Positions 5,062 through 12,895 are shown, counted from the stretch's first letter. The stretch: DNA of 17,964 bases from Aalborgiella sp031422495 (GCA_031422495.1 JANPLX010000099.1:1-17964); one strand, 5' to 3'. Made by a program: numbers and translations. Notes: generated from the letters alone by a model not told the origin.

Positions 5062-6671
5062 GCGTCTTTCAATCTTCTTGGAATGCTCAAAGCGCAGTTG
5101 CACTAGCGCGCAGAGAAGCAATGCTGGTGCGGATTGCGGCGCTTCGGGCGCTGGAAGACAGAGCGGCACAGGCATCGGCAAAATCTAAACCCGTATTTGA
5201 CAAACGTGGCCAGTTGCTGCCGCGCGAACGTGTCGCCCTGCTGCTGGATGCGGGCGCGCCCTACCTGCCGCTGTGTTCACTCGCAGGTTACATGCAGGAC
5301 CACAAAGACCCCGAAAAATCTATACCCGGTGGTGGCATGGTAGCTGGCATTGGCTTTGTGAGCGGTACGCGCTGCATGGTGGTGGCGAGCGACTCGGGCA
5401 TTGACGCTGGCGCGATTGGGCCGATGGGTTTGGATAAGATTTTGCGGGTGCAGGAGATTGCGCTGCAAAACAAGTTGCCCTTCATCCATTTGGTGGAAAG
5501 TGCAGGAGCCAACCTGACGCGCTACCGTGTCGAAGGCTTTGTGCACGGTGGGGCGCTGTTTCGGAATCTGGCACGGCTGTCTGCCGCCGGCATTCCGGTC
5601 ATCACCGTGCAGCACGGCTCAGGAACGGCGGGTGGTGCGTACATGCCGGGCTTGAGCGACGTGGTGGTGATGGTTCGCAAGCGCTCGCGGGCGTTTCTGG
5701 CCGGGCCACCGCTATTGAAGGCCGCGACGGGTGAAATCGCCACCGAAGAAGAGCTAGGTGGCGCGGAGATGCATACCAGTGTATCTGGGCTAGGTGAATA
5801 CCTGGCGGAAGACGACAGACATGCACTGGGACTGGCAAAAGAGGTGGTAGCCAGCATGAAATATACTAATATTGCTATTAAAAACATAGTAAAAATGCCA
5901 GTTTTGAGTGGTGATGACTTGCTCGGCTTGATGTCTGACGATCTGCGCCAACCCGTGGATATGCGCGAAGTGATTGCGCGGCTGGTGGATGGCTCGGATT
6001 TTCTGGAATTCAAACCGTTGTACGGCGCGGCGACTGTGTGCGCGCAGGGCGTGATTGACGGGCATGCTGTGGGTTTCATCACCAACAACGGGCCGATTGA
6101 CGTGGCCGGAGCCAATAAAGCAACGCATTTCATCCAACGCTGCTGCCAGCTGGGCCACCCCATCATCCACTTGCAAAACACCACCGGCTACATGGTGGGC
6201 GTTGAAAGTGAACAGGGCGGGATGATCAAGCACGGCTCAAAGATGATTCAGGCGGTGTCGAATGCGGATGTGCCGCAAATCACCATCCAGTGCGGTGCGT
6301 CGTTTGGCGCAGGCAATTACGGCATGTGCGGTCGTGGCTATGCGCCGCGATTTTTGTTCAGCTGGCCGAATGCCAAAACTGCCGTGATGGGCGGTGAACA
6401 AGCGGCTAAAACCATGCAGATCGTCGCCGAAGCGGGTTTGGCACGCAAAGGCATCTCACCAGACCCAGCCGACATGCAGGCGCAGTTTGACAAAATCGTG
6501 ACGCTGTTCAACTCGCAGGCCGATGCGTTTTACACCTCGGGCCTGCTGCTGGACGATGGCGTGATCGACCCACGCGACACCCGCGCCGTGCTGGCGCAGT
6601 GCCTGGCCATGTGCGCGGAAGCCGATGCCAAGCAGCTGCGGCCCATGCAGTTTGGCGTGGCGCGGATGTGA
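5058..6671 (+). CDS. atuC: Acyl-CoA carboxylase beta (carboxyltransferase) subunit, geranyl-CoA carboxylase type
   Basis: The product has 537 residues, the normal length for this subunit. It has the two crotonase-like halves of carboxyltransferases: HLVESAGANLTRY (144-156), GSGTAGGAYMPGLSD (187-201), then AGPPLLKAATGEIATEEELGGAEMHT, and in the C-terminal half INTTGYMVG-type and GASFGAGNYGMCGRGYAPRF motifs. It transfers carboxyl from biotin to a 3-methyl-branched 2-enoyl-CoA. Methylcrotonyl-CoA carboxylase has HFGRIFFN where this protein has HGGALFRN. The Phe-to-Gly change (Gly164 here) is the one reported, as I recall, to open the pocket for geranyl-CoA in AtuC. It therefore favours a longer substrate. 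The subunit should assemble with the biotin protein encoded at 7933-9969 into an alpha6beta6 complex. Residues about 267-280 are coded by an unusually AT-rich stretch (5858-5897). Confidence 0.88.
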   Translation: MSVFQSSWNAQSAVALARREAMLVRIAALRALEDRAAQASAKSKPVFDKRGQLLPRERVALLLDAGAPYLPLCSLAGYMQDHKDPEKSIPGGGMVAGIGFVSGTRCMVVASDSGIDAGAIGPMGLDKILRVQEIALQNKLPFIHLVESAGANLTRYRVEGFVHGGALFRNLARLSAAGIPVITVQHGSGTAGGAYMPGLSDVVVMVRKRSRAFLAGPPLLKAATGEIATEEELGGAEMHTSVSGLGEYLAEDDRHALGLAKEVVASMKYTNIAIKNIVKMPVLSGDDLLGLMSDDLRQPVDMREVIARLVDGSDFLEFKPLYGAATVCAQGVIDGHAVGFITNNGPIDVAGANKATHFIQRCCQLGHPIIHLQNTTGYMVGVESEQGGMIKHGSKMIQAVSNADVPQITIQCGASFGAGNYGMCGRGYAPRFLFSWPNAKTAVMGGEQAAKTMQIVAEAGLARKGISPDPADMQAQFDKIVTLFNSQADAFYTSGLLLDDGVIDPRDTRAVLAQCLAMCAEADAKQLRPMQFGVARM

Positions 6672-6723
6672 ACCGCTCATTGATCTTATTTAGCAATTTT
6701 CAACCCTTCATTGAAAGCACCCC

Positions 6724-7917
6724 ATGAACTACACCCACGAACACCTTGAAATCCAGAAAACACTGAAACGCCTGATCGATGAAGAAATCAACCCGCATGT
6801 CGACGAGTGGGAAGAGGCGGAAATTTTCCCAGCGCACGAGGTGTTCAAAAAGCTGGGCAATTTGGGGCTGCTGGGGCTGACCAAACCTGAAGAGTACGGC
6901 GGCATGGGGCTAGATTACACCTATGCGCTGGCGATGGCGGAAACGCTAGGACACATCCACTGTGGTGGTATTCCGATGGCGATTGGCGTACAGACCGATA
7001 TGTGCTCCCCGGCTCTCGCGCGCTTTGGCAGCGATGCGTTAAAACGCGAGTTTTTGGCACCTGCCATAGCGGGCGACATGGTGGGCTGCATTGGTGTGAG
7101 CGAGCCGGGTGCGGGCAGCGATGTTGCGTCCATCAAAAGCCATGCGCGCAAGGATGGGGACGATTACGTCATCACTGGGCAAAAAATGTGGATCACCAAC
7201 AGCTTGCAGGCCGACTGGATGTGTATGCTGGTGAACACGGGTGACAGTGCCACCGGGAATCAGCACAAAAACAAAAGCTTGGTCATGGTGCCCATGCGTG
7301 ATGGACCAAACGGCAAGCTCACCAAGGGTATTGAGGTGGCGAAGAAGATTCGCAAGATCGGTATGCATTCCAGCGACACTGGTTTGATTTATTTTGACGA
7401 GGTACGTGTGCCGCAGCGCAACCTGATCGGGCAGGAAGGCGCGGGCTTTATGTACCAGATGATGCAGTTCCAGGAAGAGAGGTTGTGGGCGGCGGCCAGT
7501 GGTTTGCAAAGCCTGACCAATTGCATTGACTGGACAGTGGAATGGGCACAAGAGCGCAAACTGTTTGGCGCAACGCTGGCGGACCAGCAATGGGTGCAAT
7601 TCAAGCTGGCTGAGATGAAAACCGAGGTGGAAAGCCTGCGCGCCCTGACCTACCGCGCCTGCGAGCTGTATGTGCAGGGGCAGGATGTCACGGAGCTAGC
7701 GTCCATGGCCAAGCTCAAGGCCGGGCGCTTGAACCGCATCGTGCCCGACGGCTGCTTGCAATTTTGGGGTGGCATGGGTTACACGCTGGAAAACAAAGTC
7801 TCACGCATGTTCCGCGATGGACGGCTGGGCTCGATTGGCGGTGGTGCGGATGAGGTGATGCTGGGCATTTTGGCCAAGATCATGGGGATAGCGAAGAAGC
7901 CACCCAAGCAAGCATAA
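6724..7917 (+). CDS. Acyl-CoA dehydrogenase (first of two)
   Basis: The product has 397 residues with the usual three-part fold: alpha N-domain, beta barrel, alpha C-domain. Visible marks are YGGMGLDY (58-65), IGVSEPGAGSDVA (123-135), QKMWITN (153-159) and FWGGMGY (347-353). It would oxidise an acyl-CoA to the 2-enoyl-CoA with FAD and pass electrons to electron-transfer flavoprotein. The C-terminal EGT motif that carries the catalytic Glu in many family members is replaced by IGGGADE (371-377). The base is probably Glu252 in FQEERL, the position used by isovaleryl- and long-chain-acyl-CoA dehydrogenases. This fits branched substrates. It sits between the two carboxylase subunit genes, 52 bp after the beta gene and 15 bp before the alpha gene, with no strong ribosome binding site. 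Exact substrate cannot be read from sequence; AtuD or LiuA-like are both possible. Confidence 0.88.
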   Translation: MNYTHEHLEIQKTLKRLIDEEINPHVDEWEEAEIFPAHEVFKKLGNLGLLGLTKPEEYGGMGLDYTYALAMAETLGHIHCGGIPMAIGVQTDMCSPALARFGSDALKREFLAPAIAGDMVGCIGVSEPGAGSDVASIKSHARKDGDDYVITGQKMWITNSLQADWMCMLVNTGDSATGNQHKNKSLVMVPMRDGPNGKLTKGIEVAKKIRKIGMHSSDTGLIYFDEVRVPQRNLIGQEGAGFMYQMMQFQEERLWAAASGLQSLTNCIDWTVEWAQERKLFGATLADQQWVQFKLAEMKTEVESLRALTYRACELYVQGQDVTELASMAKLKAGRLNRIVPDGCLQFWGGMGYTLENKVSRMFRDGRLGSIGGGADEVMLGILAKIMGIAKKPPKQA

Positions 7918-7932
7918 AAAATCCATCATCAC

Positions 7933-9969
7933 ATGCCTGTCATTAAAAAACTGCTCATCGCCAACCGTGGCGAAATTGCGCGACGCATTATCCGCACTGC
8001 GCACGGTATGGGAATAGAAACGGTCGCGACGTATTCGGATGCGGATGCACAAGCCTTGCATGTGCGCGAGGCAACACAAGCTGTGGCTCTGGGGGGTAAC
8101 ACTTCGGCTGAGTCGTACTTATGCATCGATAAACTCATCGCTGCTGCCCGAACTGCGGGCGCCGATGCGGTACACCCCGGCTACGGTTTTTTAAGCGAAA
8201 ACGCCAACTTTGCACAGGCGGTGGTGGATGCTGGCTTGAGCTGGGTGGGGCCGCCCGCCGCTGCGATTCAGGCACTGGGCAACAAGTCTCGCGCCAAAGA
8301 ACTGGCCTTGTCACGCGGTGTGCCCTGCTTACCGGGCTACAACGGCAGCACTGATGCGGATGGGCAATCAGATGAACGATTCGCACGGGAGGCGCAGCGC
8401 ATCGGCTACCCGCTGATGGTCAAAGCCACGGCGGGCGGTGGGGGGCGGGGCATGCGGCTGGTTCTGGAAGAATCAACCCTGATGGCGGCTTTGCACAGTG
8501 CGCGCTCAGAAGCCTTGTCTGCCTTTGGCAGTGCGGAGTTGTTGATCGAACGGGCGCTCTTGCAGCCACGCCACGTGGAGATACAAATCTTTGCCGACCA
8601 GCACGGCCACTGTATCCACTTGGGTGAGCGAGATTGCTCAGTGCAGCGACGACACCAGAAAATCATCGAAGAGACACCCAGTCCGGCTGTAGATGCTTCG
8701 TTCCGCGAGCGCATGGGACGCTGCGCGGTGGAGCTGGCGCTGGCAGCGGGTTATGTAGGTGCGGGGACGGTTGAATTTTTGTTAGAGGCGAGTGACTTGA
8801 GTGCCGCTGGGCCGCCCCAAGGCGCGAAGGCCCCCTCGGGGGGCAGCGCAGCACACGCAGTGGCAAGCGTGGGGGCTAGCTTCTATTTGATGGAGATGAA
8901 CACCCGGCTGCAAGTGGAGCACCCGGTGACGGAGGCGGTGACGGGTTTAGACTTGGTGGAATGGCAACTGCGTGTAGCACAAGGCGAGCCCTTGCCGCTG
9001 ACGCAAGAGCAAGTCACCTTCACTGGCCACGCCATCGAAGTGCGGCTGTGTGCTGAAGATGCACAGTACACCCCGCACTCGGGCACCGTGATGCATTTTG
9101 CAGAACCACCTGCCAACACACGGTTTGACCACGCCATCTACAGCGGCATGACGGTTGCGCCGTATTACGACTCCATGCTGGGCAAGTTGATTGCACATGC
9201 GACTACGCGCCAGCAAGCGATTGAACAGTTAAGCAATGCTTTGGTTCAAACGCAGCTGCTGGGACTGCCGAGCAACCGGTCATTTTTGAAAACCATTTTG
9301 CAAGACAAGGAATTCCAGGCGGGGCAGGCGCGTATTCCTTATCTGGTGCACAAGGCGGATAGCTTGCGTCAACAATTGCAAGCGGATGAACAAGGCGCTT
9401 TTTTGTATGCGGCTGTGGCGATGTATTTTGCGGAACAAACGCATCCCTCTGAACAACTCGCCTGTCCTTTTGCGAAATCATTGCGGCTACTGCATCGGGA
9501 CACGCCAAATACATTGAACCTGCAAGAGTTGGGTGGTGGCAAGGTCAAACTTTCCTACAACGGCGTTGAAAATATCGCCAACCACCAAGCCGGCATCCAT
9601 GACCAAAAATTTGTCACCATCGATTGTCAACAACAACGCGTCTGTGCCATCCAATTGGCAGACCAACGTTGGCACGTGCAAGTAGGTGGTGTTGACTTGT
9701 GGGTGGAGAACCGCACATTGGCCGCCCCCTCAACCAGCACGGGTGCATCAGGATCTACCGAGTTACGTGCCAAGTTCAACGGCAAGGTGATTGCGATTCA
9801 AGCCGAAATAGGCACGACGGTGAAGCGCGGCGACACGCTCCTGGTGATTGAATCCATGAAGCTGGAACATGCGATCGCGGCCACACAAGATGGTGTTGTG
9901 GCAAGCATTGACGTTGCGCTTGGGCAGCAAGCGACAACGGGTCAACTTCTGGTGAGGTTAAGCGCATGA
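7933..9969 (+). CDS. atuF: Acyl-CoA carboxylase alpha subunit (biotin carboxylase plus biotin carrier), with an in-frame repeat insertion
   Basis: The product has 678 residues. Domains in order: biotin carboxylase N-domain (LLIANRGEIARRIIRTA, 7-23), ATP-grasp with KATAGGGGRGMRL (164-176) and the active-site strand FYLMEMNTRLQVEHPVTE (317-334), C-domain to about 450, a linker/BT domain, and a C-terminal biotinyl domain with IESMKLEH. Lys643 is the biotin site. It carboxylates biotin with ATP and bicarbonate for the beta subunit encoded at 5058. Residues about 289-315 (LSAAGPPQGAKAPSGG and onward) replace what is normally a two- to four-residue hairpin turn before the active-site strand; they are encoded by a palindromic repeat. 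Catalytic residues flanking it (Glu321, Asn323, Arg325, Glu329) remain. The stop overlaps the next start (ATGA at 9966). Geranyl versus methylcrotonyl specificity resides mainly in the beta subunit, so atuF is given by association. Confidence 0.87.
   Translation: MPVIKKLLIANRGEIARRIIRTAHGMGIETVATYSDADAQALHVREATQAVALGGNTSAESYLCIDKLIAAARTAGADAVHPGYGFLSENANFAQAVVDAGLSWVGPPAAAIQALGNKSRAKELALSRGVPCLPGYNGSTDADGQSDERFAREAQRIGYPLMVKATAGGGGRGMRLVLEESTLMAALHSARSEALSAFGSAELLIERALLQPRHVEIQIFADQHGHCIHLGERDCSVQRRHQKIIEETPSPAVDASFRERMGRCAVELALAAGYVGAGTVEFLLEASDLSAAGPPQGAKAPSGGSAAHAVASVGASFYLMEMNTRLQVEHPVTEAVTGLDLVEWQLRVAQGEPLPLTQEQVTFTGHAIEVRLCAEDAQYTPHSGTVMHFAEPPANTRFDHAIYSGMTVAPYYDSMLGKLIAHATTRQQAIEQLSNALVQTQLLGLPSNRSFLKTILQDKEFQAGQARIPYLVHKADSLRQQLQADEQGAFLYAAVAMYFAEQTHPSEQLACPFAKSLRLLHRDTPNTLNLQELGGGKVKLSYNGVENIANHQAGIHDQKFVTIDCQQQRVCAIQLADQRWHVQVGGVDLWVENRTLAAPSTSTGASGSTELRAKFNGKVIAIQAEIGTTVKRGDTLLVIESMKLEHAIAATQDGVVASIDVALGQQATTGQLLVRLSA
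8804..8880. repeat. Palindromic C-rich/G-rich repeat inserted in frame in the biotin carboxylase coding region
   Basis: The stretch has GGGCCGCCCCAAGGCGC at its left end, a C5-TC-G6 core at 8831-8843, then GGCAGCGCAGCACACGCAGT and AAGCGTGGGGGC at its right end. I recognise this pattern (GGGCCGCCCCAAGG ... CCCCCTCGGGGGGCAGC ... AAGCGTGGGGGC) as a dispersed intergenic repeat in Comamonadaceae; that is from memory. It is unrelated in sequence to the REP-like elements at 291-350 and 1886-1955. It reads through in the gene's frame without stops. Exact insertion borders are uncertain by several bases. Confidence 0.75.
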
Positions 9970-11141
9970 ACTCAACGACTAACATTAACGAAGCAGAACA
10001 ACAGGAAACACTGACGGCGTTGACAGACGCCTTGACGCGATTTTCGAAGCGCGAGATCGAGCCCAATATTCATACATGGGATGAAGCGGGCGAGTTTCCT
10101 CGCAGTCTTTATCTGAAAGCAGCTGAGTTGGGCTTGCTGGGTATGGGCTACCCGGAGCATCTGGGAGGCTCATCAGCCAGCTGGCGCATGCGCAACACCT
10201 TGTCGCAACAGCTCAGCCGCTTGGGGGGCAGTGGCGGTTTACTGGCTAGCTTGTTCAGCCACAACATTGGCCTGCCACCCGTGTTGCGTTATGGCTCACA
10301 GGCCTTGCAGCAGCAGGTGATTCCGCCCGTGTTACGGGGTGAAAAAATTGCTGCGCTCGCGATTACAGAGCCCAGTGGTGGGTCTGATGTGGCAGCCTTG
10401 CGATGTACGGCCACGCGAGATGGGGCAGACTATCTCATCAATGGAGAGAAAGTGTTCATCACCTCGGGAATGCGTGCGGACTACCTCACCGTCGCAGTAC
10501 GCACGGGCGAAGCTGGCAGCAAAGGCTCAGCCGGTGTTTCCATGATTTTGGTTGATGCGAACACGGCAGGAATATCCAGAACCAAACTCGAAAAAATGGG
10601 TTGGTGGTGTTCTGATACAGCGCATATCCGGTTTGACAATGTGCGTATTCCAGCCGTAAACCTATTGGGTGAAGAAGGCGCTGGCTTCAAGATCATTATG
10701 ACCAACTTCAATGGAGAACGTCTTGCGATGTCAGCCATGGCTTTAGGCTTTGCACAGGCCTGTTTTGACGAGGCGCTGGACTGGGCGCGTCAACGCAAGA
10801 CTTTTGGCAATACCTTGATGGAGCACCAGGTAATTCGCCATAAGCTCGTTGATATGCAAATGCGTATATCGTCCACCCAAGCTTGGCTGGATGCTGTAAC
10901 GGCGCGTGCCGATGAAGGCGATGCCGGTTCCGAATGGGTGGCGCAGGTCTGCATGCTGAAAAACCATGCCACACAGACCATGCAGTTCTGCGCCGATCAA
11001 GCCGTGCAAATTTTGGGTGCTATGGGCTTCATGCGCGGCACTAAGAGCGAACGCATTTACCGCGAGGTCAAGGTCATGATGATTGGCGGCGGTTCGGAAG
11101 AAATTTTGAAAGAGTTGGCTGCGCGTCAGCTTGGTCTGTGA
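9966..11141 (+). CDS. Acyl-CoA dehydrogenase (second; citronellyl-CoA dehydrogenase-like)
   Basis: The product has 391 residues. Motifs: GMGYPEHLGG (59-68), LAITEPSGGSDVA (131-143), EKVFITSGMRADY (161-173), MGWWCSDTA (211-219), and ILGAMGF with RIYREVKVMMIGGGSEE near the C-terminus. As in the first dehydrogenase, the C-terminal EGT is replaced by IGGGSEE, and Glu251 in FNGERL is the likely base. The HTWDEAGEFPRSLYLKAAELG N-terminal region resembles AtuD-type dehydrogenases as I remember them; identity to AtuD is not proven. It clearly differs from the first dehydrogenase (for example SGMRADYL against SLQADWM), so the two are not a recent duplication. Its start overlaps the carboxylase alpha stop by 4 bp and its stop overlaps the thioesterase start (GTGA), so the three are likely co-translated. 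Confidence 0.88.
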   Translation: MNSTTNINEAEQQETLTALTDALTRFSKREIEPNIHTWDEAGEFPRSLYLKAAELGLLGMGYPEHLGGSSASWRMRNTLSQQLSRLGGSGGLLASLFSHNIGLPPVLRYGSQALQQQVIPPVLRGEKIAALAITEPSGGSDVAALRCTATRDGADYLINGEKVFITSGMRADYLTVAVRTGEAGSKGSAGVSMILVDANTAGISRTKLEKMGWWCSDTAHIRFDNVRIPAVNLLGEEGAGFKIIMTNFNGERLAMSAMALGFAQACFDEALDWARQRKTFGNTLMEHQVIRHKLVDMQMRISSTQAWLDAVTARADEGDAGSEWVAQVCMLKNHATQTMQFCADQAVQILGAMGFMRGTKSERIYREVKVMMIGGGSEEILKELAARQLGL

Positions 11142-11665
11142 CACTATCAAATATGCCCCATCAAAAAACAAACAAGCCCTCACCCACATTAACTGCAATT
11201 GATCCGATTGAATTTGAAGCCGAATTCGTCACTAATCTGAAAAGAATATTTGAAGAAAGCATCGTTTTCAACCAAGTGCTCGGCTTGAAGATCACAGATT
11301 TGCTGCCCGAATCCGTCCACGGTCGTATAGAAATGCGGCACGAACTCATTGGCCATTACAGCTACAAGCGCGTGCATGGTGGTGTGATCAGTGCGGCGCT
11401 GGATGCGATGGGTGGCTTGGCGGTGATGGCGGCCATAGGCGCAAGGCACATGGATGAACCGGTGGCAGCGCGGCTGCATCGGTTTGGGAAACTGGGGACG
11501 ATTGACCTGCGGATTGATTACCTGCGCCCCGCCATCGGAGAATTCTTCACCATGAAAGCCGAGGTATTGCGCCTTGGCTCAAGGGTGGCCTCTACCCGCA
11601 TGGAGTTTCACGGGCCAGACGGCAAATTGCTTGCCGCTGGCTCGGGTGCTTACATAGTGTCGTGA
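11138..11665 (+). CDS. PaaI/YigI-type hotdog-fold acyl-CoA thioesterase
   Basis: The product has 175 residues from a GTG at 11138 whose GTGA overlaps the preceding stop. An in-frame ATG at 11153 would give 170 residues; neither has a clear ribosome binding site, and I prefer the GTG because 4-bp overlaps are the rule in this operon. The hotdog core has YKRVHGGVISAALDAMGG (77-94): HGG at 80-82 and Asp89 on the following helix are the usual PaaI-type active-site features. LRIDYLRPA follows in the central strand. The first 40 residues form a helical extension. The likely role is hydrolysis of stalled or toxic acyl-CoA intermediates to free CoA, a guess from context. It is the last gene of the operon and ends 12 bp from the end of the convergent livK. 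Confidence 0.82.
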   Translation: MTLSNMPHQKTNKPSPTLTAIDPIEFEAEFVTNLKRIFEESIVFNQVLGLKITDLLPESVHGRIEMRHELIGHYSYKRVHGGVISAALDAMGGLAVMAAIGARHMDEPVAARLHRFGKLGTIDLRIDYLRPAIGEFFTMKAEVLRLGSRVASTRMEFHGPDGKLLAAGSGAYIVS

Positions 11666-11677
11666 ATAATGCCTTGC

Positions 11678-12835
11678 CTACTTAAAGTACTCAGAAACTG
11701 GCTTCCACTTACCGTCTGTGATTTGTGACAAACGAGACGCATCGCTACCCAAACGCTTGGTTGGGCTGAATGTTGCTTCTGCACTGCCAAAAATATCTGG
11801 TGGAATCTTCATCGTATCCATCGCTTTGATGAACGATTCGGTAGACAAGTTGGCGCCGGCTTTGCCAGCAGCGACAGCAAATGTATCGACAATGTTGTAG
11901 CCGTAAACAGAGAACACTGTTGGATCTTCGTTGAACTTGGTTTTGTATTTTTTCGCCCAGAAGCTGATGGCTGGTGATACGTCGTCGGTGTACGGATTTT
12001 GTACGGTACTTGTGGCGTACAAACCATTCATGGCAGGGCCGCCAAGTTTGTGAATCAAGTCAGTATAGGCAGCGCTAGAGCCTAAGAAAATCGGGTTGTA
12101 ACCCAACTTGCGCGCCGTGCCGATAGCACCAATGGTTTCACGAATGATGGTGCCCAGTACGATCATGTCGCATCCGCTGGCTTGCATTTTAGAGACTTGC
12201 GATGAAAAGTCTGTCGCACCGCGTTTGTAGGACGTCTTCTCAATGAAATCCATACCCATGGTTTTCAAACCAGCTTCCGCACCGCGCAAGACTTCCAAAC
12301 CAAACTCATCGTCTTGGTACATGGTGCAGACTTTTTTAGCGCCTTTTTCTTTAGCGACTTTAGGTACTGCATTGCGCATTTGGTCAAAATAGGTCGCAGC
12401 AAAAGAGTACTTCAACTTGTGAAAAGGCTCATACATTTCACGTGCTGCAGTGATTGGGAAGAAGTTAATCACGTTTTTCTCAAACTGCACCGGCATGGCT
12501 GCCAAGTTTTGAGCGGTGCCGAGATGACCCAGCATCATGAAAATTTTGTCTTGATTGACCAATTTTTGAGCGGCCAACACGGCTTTTTTCGGGTCGTAGG
12601 CCGAGTCTTCAACAATGATTTTGAGTTTGCGACCATTGATACCGCCTTGCTCATTGATCTCGTCGACACGCAGCAGCATGCCTAATCGCGCTTGCTTGCC
12701 GAAACCAGCGATAGGGCCGGACAAGTCTTGAATCGAACCCAAGGTGATTTCTGTTTTACTCACGCCTTGCTGGGCGAATGTTAGGGTGGAACTTACAGCG
12801 AGTGCAGTTAGTAGTCCTAGTTTTTTAAATGTCAT
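11678..12835 (-). CDS. livK: Periplasmic branched-chain amino acid/aromatic-type ABC transporter substrate-binding protein
   Basis: The product has 385 residues. A signal peptide is evident: MTFKK, a hydrophobic core to about residue 20, and a likely signal peptidase I site after Ala21 (LTFA then QQ). There is no lipobox cysteine, so it should be a free periplasmic protein. The mature part is a Leu/Ile/Val-binding (Peripla_BP_6) type I fold: EITLGSIQDLSGPIAGFGKQ (29-48), then NEQGGINGRKLKIIVEDSAYDP, and MMLGHLGTAQNLAAMP. Such proteins bind amino acids, amides or aromatic and short carboxylic acids; the ligand cannot be read. It is the last gene of the livHMGF-ligase operon, and the ligase in the operon argues for an acid to be CoA-activated. 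The start is confirmed by AAGGAG at 12843-12848. Confidence 0.9.
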   Translation of the reverse strand: MTFKKLGLLTALAVSSTLTFAQQGVSKTEITLGSIQDLSGPIAGFGKQARLGMLLRVDEINEQGGINGRKLKIIVEDSAYDPKKAVLAAQKLVNQDKIFMMLGHLGTAQNLAAMPVQFEKNVINFFPITAAREMYEPFHKLKYSFAATYFDQMRNAVPKVAKEKGAKKVCTMYQDDEFGLEVLRGAEAGLKTMGMDFIEKTSYKRGATDFSSQVSKMQASGCDMIVLGTIIRETIGAIGTARKLGYNPIFLGSSAAYTDLIHKLGGPAMNGLYATSTVQNPYTDDVSPAISFWAKKYKTKFNEDPTVFSVYGYNIVDTFAVAAGKAGANLSTESFIKAMDTMKIPPDIFGSAEATFSPTKRLGSDASRLSQITDGKWKPVSEYFK

Positions 12836-12842
12836 TTACTGT

Positions 12843-12848
12843 CTCCTT
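12843..12848 (-). promoter_or_regulatory. Ribosome binding site of livK
   Basis: On the minus strand this reads AAGGAG, seven bases before the ATG at 12835. It is the strongest Shine-Dalgarno I noticed in the window. That fits the need for a binding protein to be made in excess over the membrane components of the transporter. Confidence 0.8.
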
Positions 12849-12867
12849 AAATAAAAATTTATACAAA

Positions 12868-12895
12868 TTTGACTCAACCTTTTTGACTCAACCTT
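12868..12895. repeat. 14-bp tandem duplication at the 3' end of the acyl-CoA ligase gene
   Basis: TTTGACTCAACCTT occurs twice in direct succession (12868-12881 and 12882-12895). The second copy contains the ligase stop codon (12888-12890, TGA on the minus strand) and its last codons. The first copy lies in the ligase-livK gap. It looks like a local slippage or repair duplication that lengthened the leader upstream of livK, leaving both reading frames intact. Confidence 0.85.

Noticed and set aside
4318..5181. A 287-residue open frame on the minus strand
   Set aside because: It lies antisense to the SDR gene, crosses into the carboxylase gene, is rich in His/Arg/Pro as expected of a GC-rich shadow frame, and shows no recognisable domain.
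5522..6184. A 220-residue open frame on the minus strand
   Set aside because: It is antisense to conserved carboxyltransferase motifs; low-complexity Ser/Pro composition; a shadow.
7039..7599. A 186-residue open frame on the minus strand
   Set aside because: It is antisense to the middle of the first acyl-CoA dehydrogenase, whose motifs are unbroken over this range.
9966..11141. Recent tandem duplication of the two acyl-CoA dehydrogenase genes
   Set aside because: The proteins differ through most of their length and the carboxylase alpha gene separates them; they are distant paralogues.
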